The translations under genes and the position numbers were made by a program. Below, piece by piece: positions 1 through 10,742 of a stretch of 23,497 nucleotides of DNA; within the stretch, counting starts at the first letter, position 1; each line of letters opens with the position of its first letter. Below the pieces are notes generated by a model that was given only the letters and a program-made list of their open reading frames with translations, was not told where the DNA came from and searched no databases. The DNA is from a virus: positions 1 to 23,497 of the IMG/VR virus record IMGVR_UViG_3300026483_000044. One strand, written 5' to 3'.

Positions 1-3000
1 TTTAAAAAATCACTACTATCGTCAAGAGCTGGCGCTGTTTCTTCTGAAGAATCAGGAACATAACCTAAATAATCAACATATGTATCAAGTACGTCCCATT
101 GACTGTTATCAAAAGGATTACCTGCAAGTACTGTTGTATTAGCTTGACGAAGTTCGCCTTCATAGTAGACAATATTATTAGGAATATATTTTGCAATACT
201 TTCCCATTCACCTTTGTAGTTTGTGTCTCTTGAATATGCATAAGATGTTACAGCATCTTGCCCTTTGTTGTTAACAAAGTAAACACGGCCGTTGTCTCTA
301 AGACTTCTAATAACAGTATTATGTTGGAAATCACTTGGAGAAGCTGATTTAATTGCAATACCAAACTGTTCGTTTTCTGTTGGATCTGGACTTAGAATAA
401 TGTCTACTAAATCAAAAGACTGATCTATTAGTCTTTTATAAATGTAAACCACGCCTTGGTTTGCATATCCAAGACTTGTTCCAGATGTGTCTGTAACTAT
501 TAGTTCTGATATTTCCCAATCTTGACTTAGTAGATTAATAGTAGAACTTTCTGCTGTAACATTAACTAGTGCTCTCCATATTGCTCCACGTTGACTTACA
601 TAATCGCCTGCTAGATAACTTTCTCCTTCAGTAAATATACCTCTATAACGTGTTTTAACATTAGCAGCAGTTGGTGCGCCAACATACAAATACTGACCAT
701 TGTCTGTTATTTCAACACTTGTACCAAACGCACCACCATCATGATGATTAGACAATGGTTCTAATGTCTGTTTTAATTTAAATTCACTGGCTTCGCTGCC
801 ACGAGTATATACATAAACTTTGCCATCATCTTTATCAGGTGTTCCAACTGCCAATGTAGTATTATTGTTGCTAACAGATACAGCTGATCCAAACTCCCTA
901 TTGTCTATTTCAGGTGCTGTAATACTTTGTTTAAAACTACGTATAATACTGCTGTCGTATACTCCAAATGTTCCGTTTCCAGTATTGTCAACCCACACTC
1001 TATCATCATCGTCTAAATCATAAAGTTTAGTAATATTGTTTATATCTGCAGGAGTTGATACTCTACGTGATGATAGTTCTGATACTATTCCAAGAGTGCT
1101 ATCTGCTAGGTCAATAAAATCTTCAGTTATTGGATTATCTAGTTGTATCTCAATATCTGTATATCCAATATTTTGTACAATCCAAAAGCCATTAACTTCA
1201 TTATTAATATTATTGAATCCAACAATATCGCCTTCTACAAACGTAATAGGCTTACTAAAGTTTGCTTTAAATCCTAATGTTGTCTTTTCAATAGATTCAA
1301 TAGATATAGGCGATACAATATGCTTGTAAACATTCCACGATTGTGCATCTTTTGGTACCCATATATAACTACCAATGTCAACACTATCAATATCCAAAAC
1401 CAACATATCGTTTTTTGTAGTTGTTAAAAAGTTCACTTGATCTAGTTTAACATAACCAGCAGTTTTAGTATATTCTGTACTATTTGTTGTTAACGGCAAC
1501 GATGTATGTGCATAATCATCTGGTGAAAGATAAACGTCTTTTCTTGGATATTGATAAACCAAGTCTGTACGTATCGAATCTACAGTTTCAACAAACTCTA
1601 CAAGTTGTGGTTCAATTCTAAACTGGCTTTCGTCTAGTTTAAATTCAACTTCGTCATAACTTGTAGTTGCACCGTATCTACCAACACGTATTGCCCATTC
1701 TTCGTATAGCTCTACACTATCAGTATTTGCTGATCCAAGTTTATCAAACAGTTTTGTAATAGCGTTTGATGTACCTTTGTCTTGTATAAATCCTTGATAA
1801 AACTTATACTGACTAACATCGTCTTGTATAATATTAGCAAGATATTCACGTTTTTGATACCCAATAAGATGCTGTGCTAATCTTTGTTGTTCGCTATCAA
1901 AGTTGTCAGTATCTAAGTCGTAAAAATCTGCAAACTGATTTGCCCTGTAATCCCAGTTTGGTTTTAGTTCACTTGTAGGTTTACTATCTAGTCTACTCCA
2001 GTTTCCGTTGACAAACTCCTGTGTGCCGCTGTGTGTAAACCTAGCTGCATAGTAAAATTCTTTGTATTTTACTAGTTCGGCAGTTTTATAATCTTTGTAA
2101 CTAGTCCATTCAGTAACCTTAGCATCATCGTATATAAATCCAGGAATATTTAAACTACCATTCCATTCATCAGTTCTATAACCTACAACTTTTAAACGCT
2201 CTTGTCTATATCCAGTTTCAGGAACATATATTGTATCATTAAATACTGTTGTATTATCGATCAATACAAGATGTTCTTTTTGTATCAGCGGTAGTTTAAT
2301 AAGATAGATGCCTTCTTCATTTGATGTTAAACTAAATTTGTTGCTATTATCTCTATATATACTAGAACGATTTTTACTAACTACATTTCCATTTTCATTT
2401 AACACTGCAAATCCATAAAGATTATTATGTACATTGTCAACTACATAAAACTCTTTTTCAAATTCAATCTGATTAGCTAAAGGTGATAAAGTTATCGTAC
2501 TAGTATTTGCCCAGTTTTGTGTTATCCAAAATAGAAACTCTTTAGATGCTAGTTGCCAGTTTTCAACTGTTTCGGTTGTTTTGTTAAAATATTCAAACTT
2601 AAATCCAATGTCTTTTAAATATTTTTGATATCCTAATAAAAAGTTAACTACTTGCTGTTCATCGTTTAATATTGTTCCGTAGTCAAGTGTTGATATTTCA
2701 TTTGTAAAAGACTTTCTAAAATAGGCGCCGCGGCCACCGTTTTCAGGTAAGCTCGGTAGCGGTGTATATAAACTTAAATCAAAGTCAGTTGTTGTAGTAT
2801 GATTTGCATTTACTCTATAATATCTATCGTTATATTCTACAAGTTTACCGGCAACTAAAAACTTATTTTCAGTCCACGTTATATATGCTTCACTTATACC
2901 GCCGACATTTACAAAAGGATCATTTGCACTTTCTCTTGGTATATTATATTTAAAATACGGAGTATCTTTATCATATCCATTTATACGATATCCACTTTGT

Positions 3001-6000
3001 GTTCTTTCAATAATCACACCACTATAAGTTGCTACTATTTGGGGACTAGAAGTTCTCAAAACAATGTTATAGTTTTCATCCGGAACAAATATGTTTCCTT
3101 TATTCAACGGAGTTTTACTATCTAATACTAGTTTTAGTTTGTTCTTTTCGGCAAACCCAGCAAGTTTAAATCCTATTTTATTATCTAAAAGTTTTAGATT
3201 ATTAGTGTATGTGGTATACGGATACAAAGAATCTGCATTAATATATTCACTAATATAGTTTAAAAATCCTGCACTTACAGCATTTTCTATTTTAGGAAAT
3301 ATTAAATCCGTTGTGTTTATTCTTTTGTTTGTAGCAGTATAGATTAAGTTTCCAGCAATGTCACGCTGTGTTCTACTTCTGTCAAATCCAACACCCATTG
3401 TATGTGCAGGTCTAACGATCAATGCAGCAATCATCAAGCTGAACGGATAACCACTGCTTCTTCTCCACGCTGTTTCAGTTGGTGCTTCGTCGCCAAACTC
3501 AAATAGATTTTGACTTTGTGGTGCATAACTGAAGTTGCTTACGTATCCGCTTTCTAAAGGTGATATTAGTTGGCCATTTTCATTGACTGGAATATGCTTT
3601 AGTAAGTTATGTCTAATATATTTTTTATTTCTTAGTATTGTTTTACCAGGTTCTCTAATCACGCCGTTTTGCAGGTCGGTCCAAAGTATTAAGTTATTGC
3701 TTGTGTAAGGGGCTGGGCCATAAACGTTTTCCCACCATGCTGGTTGTATTCCGTATCCTAACATTTCCCAAGGATGTGTATGCGGGCGATCAGTATCAAA
3801 TGCCTGTCTATAAATGCCGCGCCAAAATCCTGGTACTGCTTCATTGCGGTCATTTGTACTTCCTGTATAGTTATAAGTAAAACTATCTCCTTGTACTATA
3901 AAGTTATTTTTAGTATAATCAGAAATCTTTGCAACATCAGTCCAGTCAATAAAATCTTTGATAATAATATTATTAATTTCTTGTGATGATATTTTTGTAT
4001 TTCTATCTGCGCCACCTACAATATCATTTATGTCAAATATATCTGGATTATAATCAACTTTTAGATTATTAAAAATACGCTTTTCCATTTCTAAAATCAA
4101 ATCGTCTCTATAATCGTTATAAGCAAGTGTAATACTGCCGTCATGGCCTCTAATAACAGTTTGCGGAGTTTGATAGCTAGAGTCAACAAATAGTTCAGGA
4201 ACATATGCCGGGAACATTCCTATTTTTGTAGGCGTTGGTGGAATAAAACTACCTTCAGTATTATCATATTCGTGTATAGTTAATATATCGCCATCAGTTA
4301 GTGTTGCTGAAATATCTACAAATCCAGTTCCTGTAAATGTATAATCTTTGTTAAACACAAGTTGTTGATCATTTAGATATATGTACAAGGCTTTATTACT
4401 AATGGCAGATTTATCAAATACTGTTGATAGTGAATAAACTGTTAATCTACTATCGAGTATTTCGTATTCAATCTTTTTACTGCCGCCTGTAGCTGCCATA
4501 TCTGTACTATAAAAAGGAGTACTAGTAGTCTTTGTATTATTGATTTCATTAAAGATAAAATCAACATATTCTTTTACTGTTCCGTTAAATGAAGTTTCGG
4601 TTGCTGTCTGTACAAACTGTCTTTTAAACTTAGTATATTCATTTAGTGCATATCTAATAGCTGCAACAACATTTGAACTTTTATTAACTAGATGATAAAG
4701 TGACAAGTTTAACGGGCCACTGTGCTGAACAAACTTTCGGCCATATTCGGCAACTGGTCCTAAATCTCGTAGATTGTTTATGCCAGGTTGAATACCTGCA
4801 AATGTTGCAACTTCTGAAACTAGTCCTTCAACATGATCATTTACTTCGCCTAATGTAAAATCTGTAATATTTTTATTAGACGGATTTCTTTCAAAGTTGT
4901 GTGGAATCTCATAATATCCATTATTGTTTTTGTCTGCTGAGCTTTTAGTTTTAATAACAACAATATCAGTAAATCCAATATCGTCAGGAAGTATAACCTT
5001 AGTTGTTTTATTTTCGTTGACTGTTTGATAATCAGATTTATAACTATTATTGACATATACTTTTATTTCTAAGTCTGTTAGGTCTGCACTATTGTTATAG
5101 ACATTAATCGGAAATCTATTTGTGTATTCTTCGCCAGTGTATTTTTGTATAACATATTGACTACTTTTTATGTTTGCTTTTTTCCAAGCATTAGTGTATG
5201 ATATAACTTGATTATTATATTCTTGTAAGAAGAAAACATCACTACTTATAGTTTTAAAAATACTATTGACTTTATACTTGTAATCTTCTGCAAGTAAAGA
5301 AAAATCAAAAACAATATCGCCGATATTTACAAAGTTTTTGTATGTAAGCGGAAATCCAAGTTCTGTATCGTTAGCACCTTCTCCTACTCTATAAGTAAAA
5401 AGTCTATTACCAGCAAAATCTGTACTATCATAAACTGTATTATCTCCTAGGCTATTTCCACTACTGTCAAACAAATCAAACTTTGGTGCTTGATTTAATC
5501 CTGTTTTATCTTGAGCCGGTTGCCATCCTGTTGCATTATACCAATACATTTTTCCAGCATTTTTAACTCCGTCTTTGACTAGTACAGTTTGATCTAGAAT
5601 AGGATCAGTATCGTCTGTTTCAACTAAACTTATTTGAGTAGTATTAGTATGAGTAATAAACTTAACTTTAAATATTTTATCTTTTACTAAACTGTCAGTA
5701 TCTGCTGTAAACAGTATACGCATTCCTTCAACTAAATCTATTCCATCAATGTTATATCCTACAGAACCTTCTATTGTACTGAATACATCTTTTGTAAATG
5801 TATCAACTAAATCAACATTAAGTTTAGCTTCATTACCGTGATTCCACAAACGTAAATTTGGTTCAAACTCGATGATAGGACGTTTAGCTCTTGCTGTTTG
5901 ATCTAACTCAATTGCCTGATTGTTAATATTTGCACTTTTTTCAATAACCGATTTGTGGAACCAACGATTGTATCTGGCCCATGCATTTCTACTAGTGTCT

Positions 6001-7226
6001 CTTCTGTTTATACAAATATAATCTTTAGTTCCTGCGTAACTTCTAGCATTACTCCAAGGAACACGGTCAAATCCGTTTACATCAAAAGGTACTTGTGTAT
6101 CCTGTGTAAATATAGCCGGAACTTCAAGGTCGCTAACTGGAACTAGTTTAATAGATTTGCCTACACCTTCGACATAGTATAGACCTTGTGCATATGTTGC
6201 TGGCGTTACATTGCCTTGAAAATATACTTTCATACCATTTGACATATTCCAACCATCAATAGTTGTGTATGTTTTCTTGCCTACTATTTCGTCGCCTACA
6301 TTTATGTCGCTGTTTTCTTCTATGTCAAAAACATTAAATGCACCACTGTTGTCAATGTCGTTTTGACTAACATAATACAGATTTTCAGGAGCGTCACCCG
6401 GTACTGTAAATTCAATGACGCCATTTTCAATAAATCCATCTTCTAAGTAATCTTGTGGATTTACTAATGTGTCGTCTACGTTTTCATGTGTTAGTACAAT
6501 ACCTTCTCGATACAACGTGCTAACTAATGTACTATCAGGTGAATACTCAACTTTTTTCTGTCTGCTTGTTGCAAAACTAATAGGGTGTCCAGGAACATTA
6601 ACTTCAAATCTGTATGTTTGTCCTCTAAACAATCTTATGCTTTTATTACGTGTTACTCCATCAGGAGAAAATACATAAGCTGTATTATCATCATCAACTA
6701 CAGTTTCAATAGTAAAAGTGCTGACTACTTCTCTGCCTTGTCCTCTTATAGGAACTTCTTGTGGACCATTTGGTAACCAATAGTATTCTCTAAAGTTAGT
6801 AAACTTATCAAAATCAATATGTGGGTTCCAAGCATAAAACTCTTGGGCAAAAAGTTTATCTTGGTTTTTAATAGAACCACCAAAGGCACTTATTTGTCCT
6901 AATATATCAACATAGTCGGCATCAAACTCTACATTTCCAAGATTGTCCTGCACAATAGCAAAAGGTTCTAACTGATAGTTTTCTCTATTAGAATTGATGT
7001 CACTAATATAACTATCTTTAGTAGTAACTGCTTTGGCAACTCTACTTCCAACAAACCCATTAATCTTTTCAACAACACCTGGATTAGTTAACTGATCAAC
7101 TGTACTACCTAAAAACTTTTTATTTGGATTAGTTCTAAAATATCTCGGAAGTAATGAAGCAGAAGTTCTTTTTGAGTCCGAACTTCCTGGTACAGGGTAT
7201 TCGTTTTGATCGTCATTGTATGCCAT
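1..7226 (-). CDS. Giant virion structural protein, 3' end beyond window (gp7 position, FG-GAP-like repeats)
   Basis: At least 2408 codons are open from ATG at 7226 to base 1. I translated stretches across the whole length and saw no in-frame stop; the C-terminus is outside the window. The start overlaps the gp6 stop by one base (TAATG), so translation is probably coupled to gp6. The N-terminus begins MAYNDDQNEYPVPG. Around residues 202-215 is a GQTYRFEV...PGHP stretch resembling beta-sandwich modules common in marine phage structural proteins. Around 1151-1175 is a Trp-rich block with HPWEML and WWENVYGPAPY. From about 2112 there are FG-GAP-like units (FGSAVSVS...LAVGTP...VYVYTR, then FGTSVEIT...LYVGAP), suggesting a beta-propeller. 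It sits where T4 has gp7 (1032 residues), so a baseplate-wedge or peripheral fibre role is inferred from synteny. No enzymatic motif was seen. Confidence 0.85.
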   Translation of the reverse strand, partial: MAYNDDQNEYPVPGSSDSKRTSASLLPRYFRTNPNKKFLGSTVDQLTNPGVVEKINGFVGSRVAKAVTTKDSYISDINSNRENYQLEPFAIVQDNLGNVEFDADYVDILGQISAFGGSIKNQDKLFAQEFYAWNPHIDFDKFTNFREYYWLPNGPQEVPIRGQGREVVSTFTIETVVDDDNTAYVFSPDGVTRNKSIRLFRGQTYRFEVNVPGHPISFATSRQKKVEYSPDSTLVSTLYREGIVLTHENVDDTLVNPQDYLEDGFIENGVIEFTVPGDAPENLYYVSQNDIDNSGAFNVFDIEENSDINVGDEIVGKKTYTTIDGWNMSNGMKVYFQGNVTPATYAQGLYYVEGVGKSIKLVPVSDLEVPAIFTQDTQVPFDVNGFDRVPWSNARSYAGTKDYICINRRDTSRNAWARYNRWFHKSVIEKSANINNQAIELDQTARAKRPIIEFEPNLRLWNHGNEAKLNVDLVDTFTKDVFSTIEGSVGYNIDGIDLVEGMRILFTADTDSLVKDKIFKVKFITHTNTTQISLVETDDTDPILDQTVLVKDGVKNAGKMYWYNATGWQPAQDKTGLNQAPKFDLFDSSGNSLGDNTVYDSTDFAGNRLFTYRVGEGANDTELGFPLTYKNFVNIGDIVFDFSLLAEDYKYKVNSIFKTISSDVFFLQEYNNQVISYTNAWKKANIKSSQYVIQKYTGEEYTNRFPINVYNNSADLTDLEIKVYVNNSYKSDYQTVNENKTTKVILPDDIGFTDIVVIKTKSSADKNNNGYYEIPHNFERNPSNKNITDFTLGEVNDHVEGLVSEVATFAGIQPGINNLRDLGPVAEYGRKFVQHSGPLNLSLYHLVNKSSNVVAAIRYALNEYTKFKRQFVQTATETSFNGTVKEYVDFIFNEINNTKTTSTPFYSTDMAATGGSKKIEYEILDSRLTVYSLSTVFDKSAISNKALYIYLNDQQLVFNKDYTFTGTGFVDISATLTDGDILTIHEYDNTEGSFIPPTPTKIGMFPAYVPELFVDSSYQTPQTVIRGHDGSITLAYNDYRDDLILEMEKRIFNNLKVDYNPDIFDINDIVGGADRNTKISSQEINNIIIKDFIDWTDVAKISDYTKNNFIVQGDSFTYNYTGSTNDRNEAVPGFWRGIYRQAFDTDRPHTHPWEMLGYGIQPAWWENVYGPAPYTSNNLILWTDLQNGVIREPGKTILRNKKYIRHNLLKHIPVNENGQLISPLESGYVSNFSYAPQSQNLFEFGDEAPTETAWRRSSGYPFSLMIAALIVRPAHTMGVGFDRSRTQRDIAGNLIYTATNKRINTTDLIFPKIENAVSAGFLNYISEYINADSLYPYTTYTNNLKLLDNKIGFKLAGFAEKNKLKLVLDSKTPLNKGNIFVPDENYNIVLRTSSPQIVATYSGVIIERTQSGYRINGYDKDTPYFKYNIPRESANDPFVNVGGISEAYITWTENKFLVAGKLVEYNDRYYRVNANHTTTTDFDLSLYTPLPSLPENGGRGAYFRKSFTNEISTLDYGTILNDEQQVVNFLLGYQKYLKDIGFKFEYFNKTTETVENWQLASKEFLFWITQNWANTSTITLSPLANQIEFEKEFYVVDNVHNNLYGFAVLNENGNVVSKNRSSIYRDNSNKFSLTSNEEGIYLIKLPLIQKEHLVLIDNTTVFNDTIYVPETGYRQERLKVVGYRTDEWNGSLNIPGFIYDDAKVTEWTSYKDYKTAELVKYKEFYYAARFTHSGTQEFVNGNWSRLDSKPTSELKPNWDYRANQFADFYDLDTDNFDSEQQRLAQHLIGYQKREYLANIIQDDVSQYKFYQGFIQDKGTSNAITKLFDKLGSANTDSVELYEEWAIRVGRYGATTSYDEVEFKLDESQFRIEPQLVEFVETVDSIRTDLVYQYPRKDVYLSPDDYAHTSLPLTTNSTEYTKTAGYVKLDQVNFLTTTKNDMLVLDIDSVDIGSYIWVPKDAQSWNVYKHIVSPISIESIEKTTLGFKANFSKPITFVEGDIVGFNNINNEVNGFWIVQNIGYTDIEIQLDNPITEDFIDLADSTLGIVSELSSRRVSTPADINNITKLYDLDDDDRVWVDNTGNGTFGVYDSSIIRSFKQSITAPEIDNREFGSAVSVSNNNTTLAVGTPDKDDGKVYVYTRGSEASEFKLKQTLEPLSNHHDGGAFGTSVEITDNGQYLYVGAPTAANVKTRYRGIFTEGESYLAGDYVSQRGAIWRALVNVTAESSTINLLSQDWEISELIVTDTSGTSLGYANQGVVYIYKRLIDQSFDLVDIILSPDPTENEQFGIAIKSASPSDFQHNTVIRSLRDNGRVYFVNNKGQDAVTSYAYSRDTNYKGEWESIAKYIPNNIVYYEGELRQANTTVLAGNPFDNSQWDVLDTYVDYLGYVPDSSEETAPALDDSSDFL
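301..893 (-). repeat. FG-GAP-like repeat units inside the giant structural protein
   Basis: Three related units start with FG at about residues 2112, 2167 and 2288. Units one and two share the pattern FGxxV, then a short polar turn, then L-x-VGxP, followed by a V-Y-V/I-Y strand. This is the layout of FG-GAP/integrin-type beta-propeller blades. Unit three (FGIAIKSASP) is more diverged and follows an insertion. Further blades may lie beyond the left edge. Confidence 0.55.
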
Positions 7227-10200
7227 TAGTAATCATTTCCTTCAGTAATGGTAGTTGTCGAAGTTGTTGCACTTTGAACACCTGTATTTAAAACTTCGTT
7301 ACTTGTAATAACATTTGCAGTTGCTTTAAGTCTTGATGCAGTAATACTATCAATAACTTCAATATCACTAACACTTGCACTACTAATCAATATTTCGTCA
7401 TTTTCGCTTTTTAGTTCATACATACTACCAAACGACTGTGTTTCGCTTTTTGGTACTAGAACAATACTACTTATATCGGGCGCAACTTGCTTCATAATAT
7501 ATGCTGCTAGTTCACTAAAATAAAACGTTTCTCCAAAGTCCCAGTTTTCTAAAGCAAAAAATTCATTAATACTATCTACAACTCTTGATTTTATATCATT
7601 ATCGTTTACAACACGATTTGTATTTTTTACTATTTTAAATGTTGCTTGCACATCGGTATCGCTTTCTGAACCAAATAAAGATTTATATTTTACAGGATGA
7701 TATATTACTTCATCACTGATTGATTTAATCTTTTTAATATCTTTACCAAAATCTAAAAACAACGAGTCGCTGCTAGGTGGTAAAGGTTTTGTTGTAATAT
7801 CGCCCCTAAGATATCTTCTATATTCAACATCATATGATTTTGTTAAAATATATAAGTCAACAATATTACTACTACTTGGATCAATACGTCGATTTTCAGC
7901 AGCAGCATGTTTGTAATCAAATCTAATATTGTCTCTACCTTTATATGCTTTGTAATCAATGCATAGTTCTAATCCTGTTTGTAATGAATTAAACTTTTTA
8001 AATACATTAGTGCTACTAATATAAAATATTGTTTTTGCATCATAAGAACTATATGCGCCAATTGCTGCTTCAGTTTGTTTTACTACAATATATTCAGCTG
8101 CGGCGTTAACGTATTCGTAAGTTTCTACATCATTTTTTTCAAACTTTTTAGAAAATATATATTTTGTATCTGGCAAGTAATTAGGTGCAACAATATTTGT
8201 AAATAAATCTGGATCGTCAATCACGCCATCTGCATCACTGTCGGTAAATCCTACTTCTAGTTTTTTACTATCTATATACCCATCAACACTACGATACTCT
8301 TTAACAACTTGCCATTTCCAGTCTTGATTAAACGGCGTTAGTATATCAGGTTTATTATTATTACTTAAAACGCTAATACTATCAGTAATAATTTTACCAA
8401 CTTTACTATCATATATACGATCATTGCCGTCAAAGTAAAAACGTATTTGTTTATCACTTTCAAATACATATCTTACAGCACGACTAGTTACTGTGTATTT
8501 TTCTCCGTCTGTTTCAAACAAGAAAAGCCAACTAGCATCTTGATTTGTGCCTGTAGCATCTCCAGTTTTTCCTGTATCAAACTCACTAGTTGTATCAAGA
8601 TTACTGTTTGTAATAACCTTCCAGTTAGTTGTTTCAACATCATATCGTAGTCCAAATGTTTTGAATGCAAATACTTGATCAACCATTTGTGATAATGTAT
8701 CATTTACAATGATATTATTTAATACCGGAATGATTTCTGAAAGTTTGCTAGTCGAAGGCACTTCGTCGTTGAGTATAATAGGACCTAATGTACTATTGAT
8801 ATCACCTATTGTTCCGTTTTCATATACACTTATAATTTTAGTCCATATATATTCTTTGTCACCTAGTGTAGATACTTCGCCCAACACTAGATTGTTATCT
8901 TTATCATAATGATATCCAGTTGGAGGCGTAAACTTAACTAAACTTCCAGCAGCAGCAAACTTCATTGTTGTAGCTGTAAAACTCGATACTGCAACTGGTA
9001 CAGAAAACTGATCTTGAAATATTCCACTACTTTGATTTGTTTCGTTTGTTGTAGCATTCCATGTATAGTTTAAATCAGCAATACTTGCATTTCTACTAAA
9101 GTTTTTGTAATAAAAGTTTTTAGTTTGTGTGTTTTTTATTATTTCTAAAACTTGATTATTAATAACTGCCTCAATATCTGTTTTTGAAACAAAGTTAAAA
9201 GTAAATTTATTTTTTAAATCTTCTGTAAAAATACTTCCGTCATCTCCAAACATTAATGTGTTGCTGTATTTGCCAGTTGCATCACGCAAATCATAGTATC
9301 TACTAATACCGCTACTTGTTCTATTAATACTTTTTGTTTTAATAATCTGCTGACTTACTCCTAGAGGACCAATATTGTAATCTTCACCTGTAATCAAACG
9401 ATTTTGTGTGTAATATGTACTAGGTGCATTTGTTTGAATGCTTTCATTCGATTCTGATTCGTCAGCATTTGAAACAACTGATTGTAATTCTAGCACAATA
9501 TTAAGTGTTTCTGCTGAGTTATTTTTACTAATATAAGGAACTTGTATTTGTATTCCTGTCATATCAGCTGGATTTATATTAAACTGTTCATTTGCTGATG
9601 TTCTATAATAAACTTTAAAATCACCCTTTGGTAATGTTCCAAAAGTTCCGTCACTAAACACAAGACTTATTCGATCGCTTACACGACTTAGAACACTATA
9701 CAAGTCACGAACACCTTTAGTAACACTGTTATACACAATATTATTACCTTCTGTGTTTTCAACTTTTTGCCATAGTGATTCTTCATTTCCGTTGCTGTCT
9801 AACTTGTAAAGCCAAACATCACTGTTGTTGATGTTATCGCTGTCAATATTTACAGTTGTATTTGGAACAGGATTCATTACAGAAAATGTATTTTCTTGTA
9901 AACTACCTTGTCTAAAGTGCATAAAAAATCCACTGTTTGAACTTCCTGCACCTTGTCCGTTATCTCTATATAAAAATCCTAGTTTATTTCCAGGAAATGG
10001 TTCTTCTTCGTATATTGTTGTATTATCTGTATTAATACCAGTACTAACAATTTCAAACTTGCGAGATGCATCGTCTATATTTTTTGTAAAACTGTATATA
10101 GGCAATCCTGTATTACTTGCGCTGAATCGATATTGTTCAGTTGCTACACCATTTACAATGGCTTTTTTAATAGGACGGCCAAATGTAGAGTTTGCTGGCA

Positions 10201-10690
10201 ACGAAGCATTCATAATCTTAATAAACTGTTCATACCAATCAGAGTTAGTAGGATCGTTCCATATAATAGTTTGATTAGATAGATTGTTGTTGTTGGCATC
10301 AATAACATCTTCGGTGGTACTAACACTTTCTATTTTTAGTAACCCGTTTGCTGGAATATTTCTATTTGCATTATAACTAATAAGTCTTGCTAAACGGAGA
10401 ATACTCTCTCTACGATCAGCAGTTTCAATAAAATTTTCTCTAGCATTTAAGTCTGTACGGAAAGCAAGGTTTTGGCCTAAAAATGCAATAAGGTCGATAA
10501 GTGCAAGATACTCACTGGACTCTATGTAGTCGTTAAAGTCTTCAGGATAGTTTTCACGAATATATGTAATCATAGTTCTGCGAAGATTATCAAAGTCGTA
10601 ACTTTGGAAATCTGCGTATCTAAAACTTTGATATATTGTTTTCCAGTCTTCTGCTAGTAGAAGTCTATTTTGCCTATCGGTCGTTGACAT
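7226..10690 (-). CDS. gp6: Baseplate wedge protein gp6-like, enlarged
   Basis: This is an 1154-residue homologue of T4 gp6, the wedge subunit that forms the inner ring of the baseplate and drives its change at sheath contraction. The diagnostic N-terminal region is residues 61-120, with YLALIDLIAFLGQNLAFRTD, then ENFIETADRRES and the SYNANRNIPANGLLKI segment. Later stretches (YYTQNRLITGEDYN, residues in the low 400s) fit gp6/J-type baseplate proteins. T4 gp6 is 660 residues, so this copy carries several hundred extra residues, mostly in the C-terminal half and without recognised motifs. The ATG at 10690 follows GAGGA with a 7-base spacer, after a 52-base gap from gp25. The stop overlaps the next start (TAATG). 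Confidence 0.88.
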   Translation of the reverse strand: MSTTDRQNRLLLAEDWKTIYQSFRYADFQSYDFDNLRRTMITYIRENYPEDFNDYIESSEYLALIDLIAFLGQNLAFRTDLNARENFIETADRRESILRLARLISYNANRNIPANGLLKIESVSTTEDVIDANNNNLSNQTIIWNDPTNSDWYEQFIKIMNASLPANSTFGRPIKKAIVNGVATEQYRFSASNTGLPIYSFTKNIDDASRKFEIVSTGINTDNTTIYEEEPFPGNKLGFLYRDNGQGAGSSNSGFFMHFRQGSLQENTFSVMNPVPNTTVNIDSDNINNSDVWLYKLDSNGNEESLWQKVENTEGNNIVYNSVTKGVRDLYSVLSRVSDRISLVFSDGTFGTLPKGDFKVYYRTSANEQFNINPADMTGIQIQVPYISKNNSAETLNIVLELQSVVSNADESESNESIQTNAPSTYYTQNRLITGEDYNIGPLGVSQQIIKTKSINRTSSGISRYYDLRDATGKYSNTLMFGDDGSIFTEDLKNKFTFNFVSKTDIEAVINNQVLEIIKNTQTKNFYYKNFSRNASIADLNYTWNATTNETNQSSGIFQDQFSVPVAVSSFTATTMKFAAAGSLVKFTPPTGYHYDKDNNLVLGEVSTLGDKEYIWTKIISVYENGTIGDINSTLGPIILNDEVPSTSKLSEIIPVLNNIIVNDTLSQMVDQVFAFKTFGLRYDVETTNWKVITNSNLDTTSEFDTGKTGDATGTNQDASWLFLFETDGEKYTVTSRAVRYVFESDKQIRFYFDGNDRIYDSKVGKIITDSISVLSNNNKPDILTPFNQDWKWQVVKEYRSVDGYIDSKKLEVGFTDSDADGVIDDPDLFTNIVAPNYLPDTKYIFSKKFEKNDVETYEYVNAAAEYIVVKQTEAAIGAYSSYDAKTIFYISSTNVFKKFNSLQTGLELCIDYKAYKGRDNIRFDYKHAAAENRRIDPSSSNIVDLYILTKSYDVEYRRYLRGDITTKPLPPSSDSLFLDFGKDIKKIKSISDEVIYHPVKYKSLFGSESDTDVQATFKIVKNTNRVVNDNDIKSRVVDSINEFFALENWDFGETFYFSELAAYIMKQVAPDISSIVLVPKSETQSFGSMYELKSENDEILISSASVSDIEVIDSITASRLKATANVITSNEVLNTGVQSATTSTTTITEGNDY

Positions 10691-10713
10691 TCGCTGTTCC
10701 TCACTTTATAGTA

Positions 10714-10721
10714 TATTTACC
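10714..10721 (-). promoter_or_regulatory. Candidate late promoter element upstream of gp6
   Basis: On the minus strand the sequence reads GGTAAATA, matching six of eight positions of the T4 late promoter TATAAATA. It lies in the 52-base gap between gp25 and gp6, 23 bases before the gp6 ATG. This leaves room for a short leader containing the GAGGA ribosome site. The region is very AT-rich, so chance is possible. Confidence 0.35.
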
Positions 10722-10742
10722 TGAAGTAAAAAACTGCGTACT

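Noticed and set aside
9825-10274. 149-residue plus-strand open frame inside gp6
   Set aside because: It lies antisense to a well-supported gp6 gene and its composition looks like a reverse-strand shadow, with no ribosome site or family motif.
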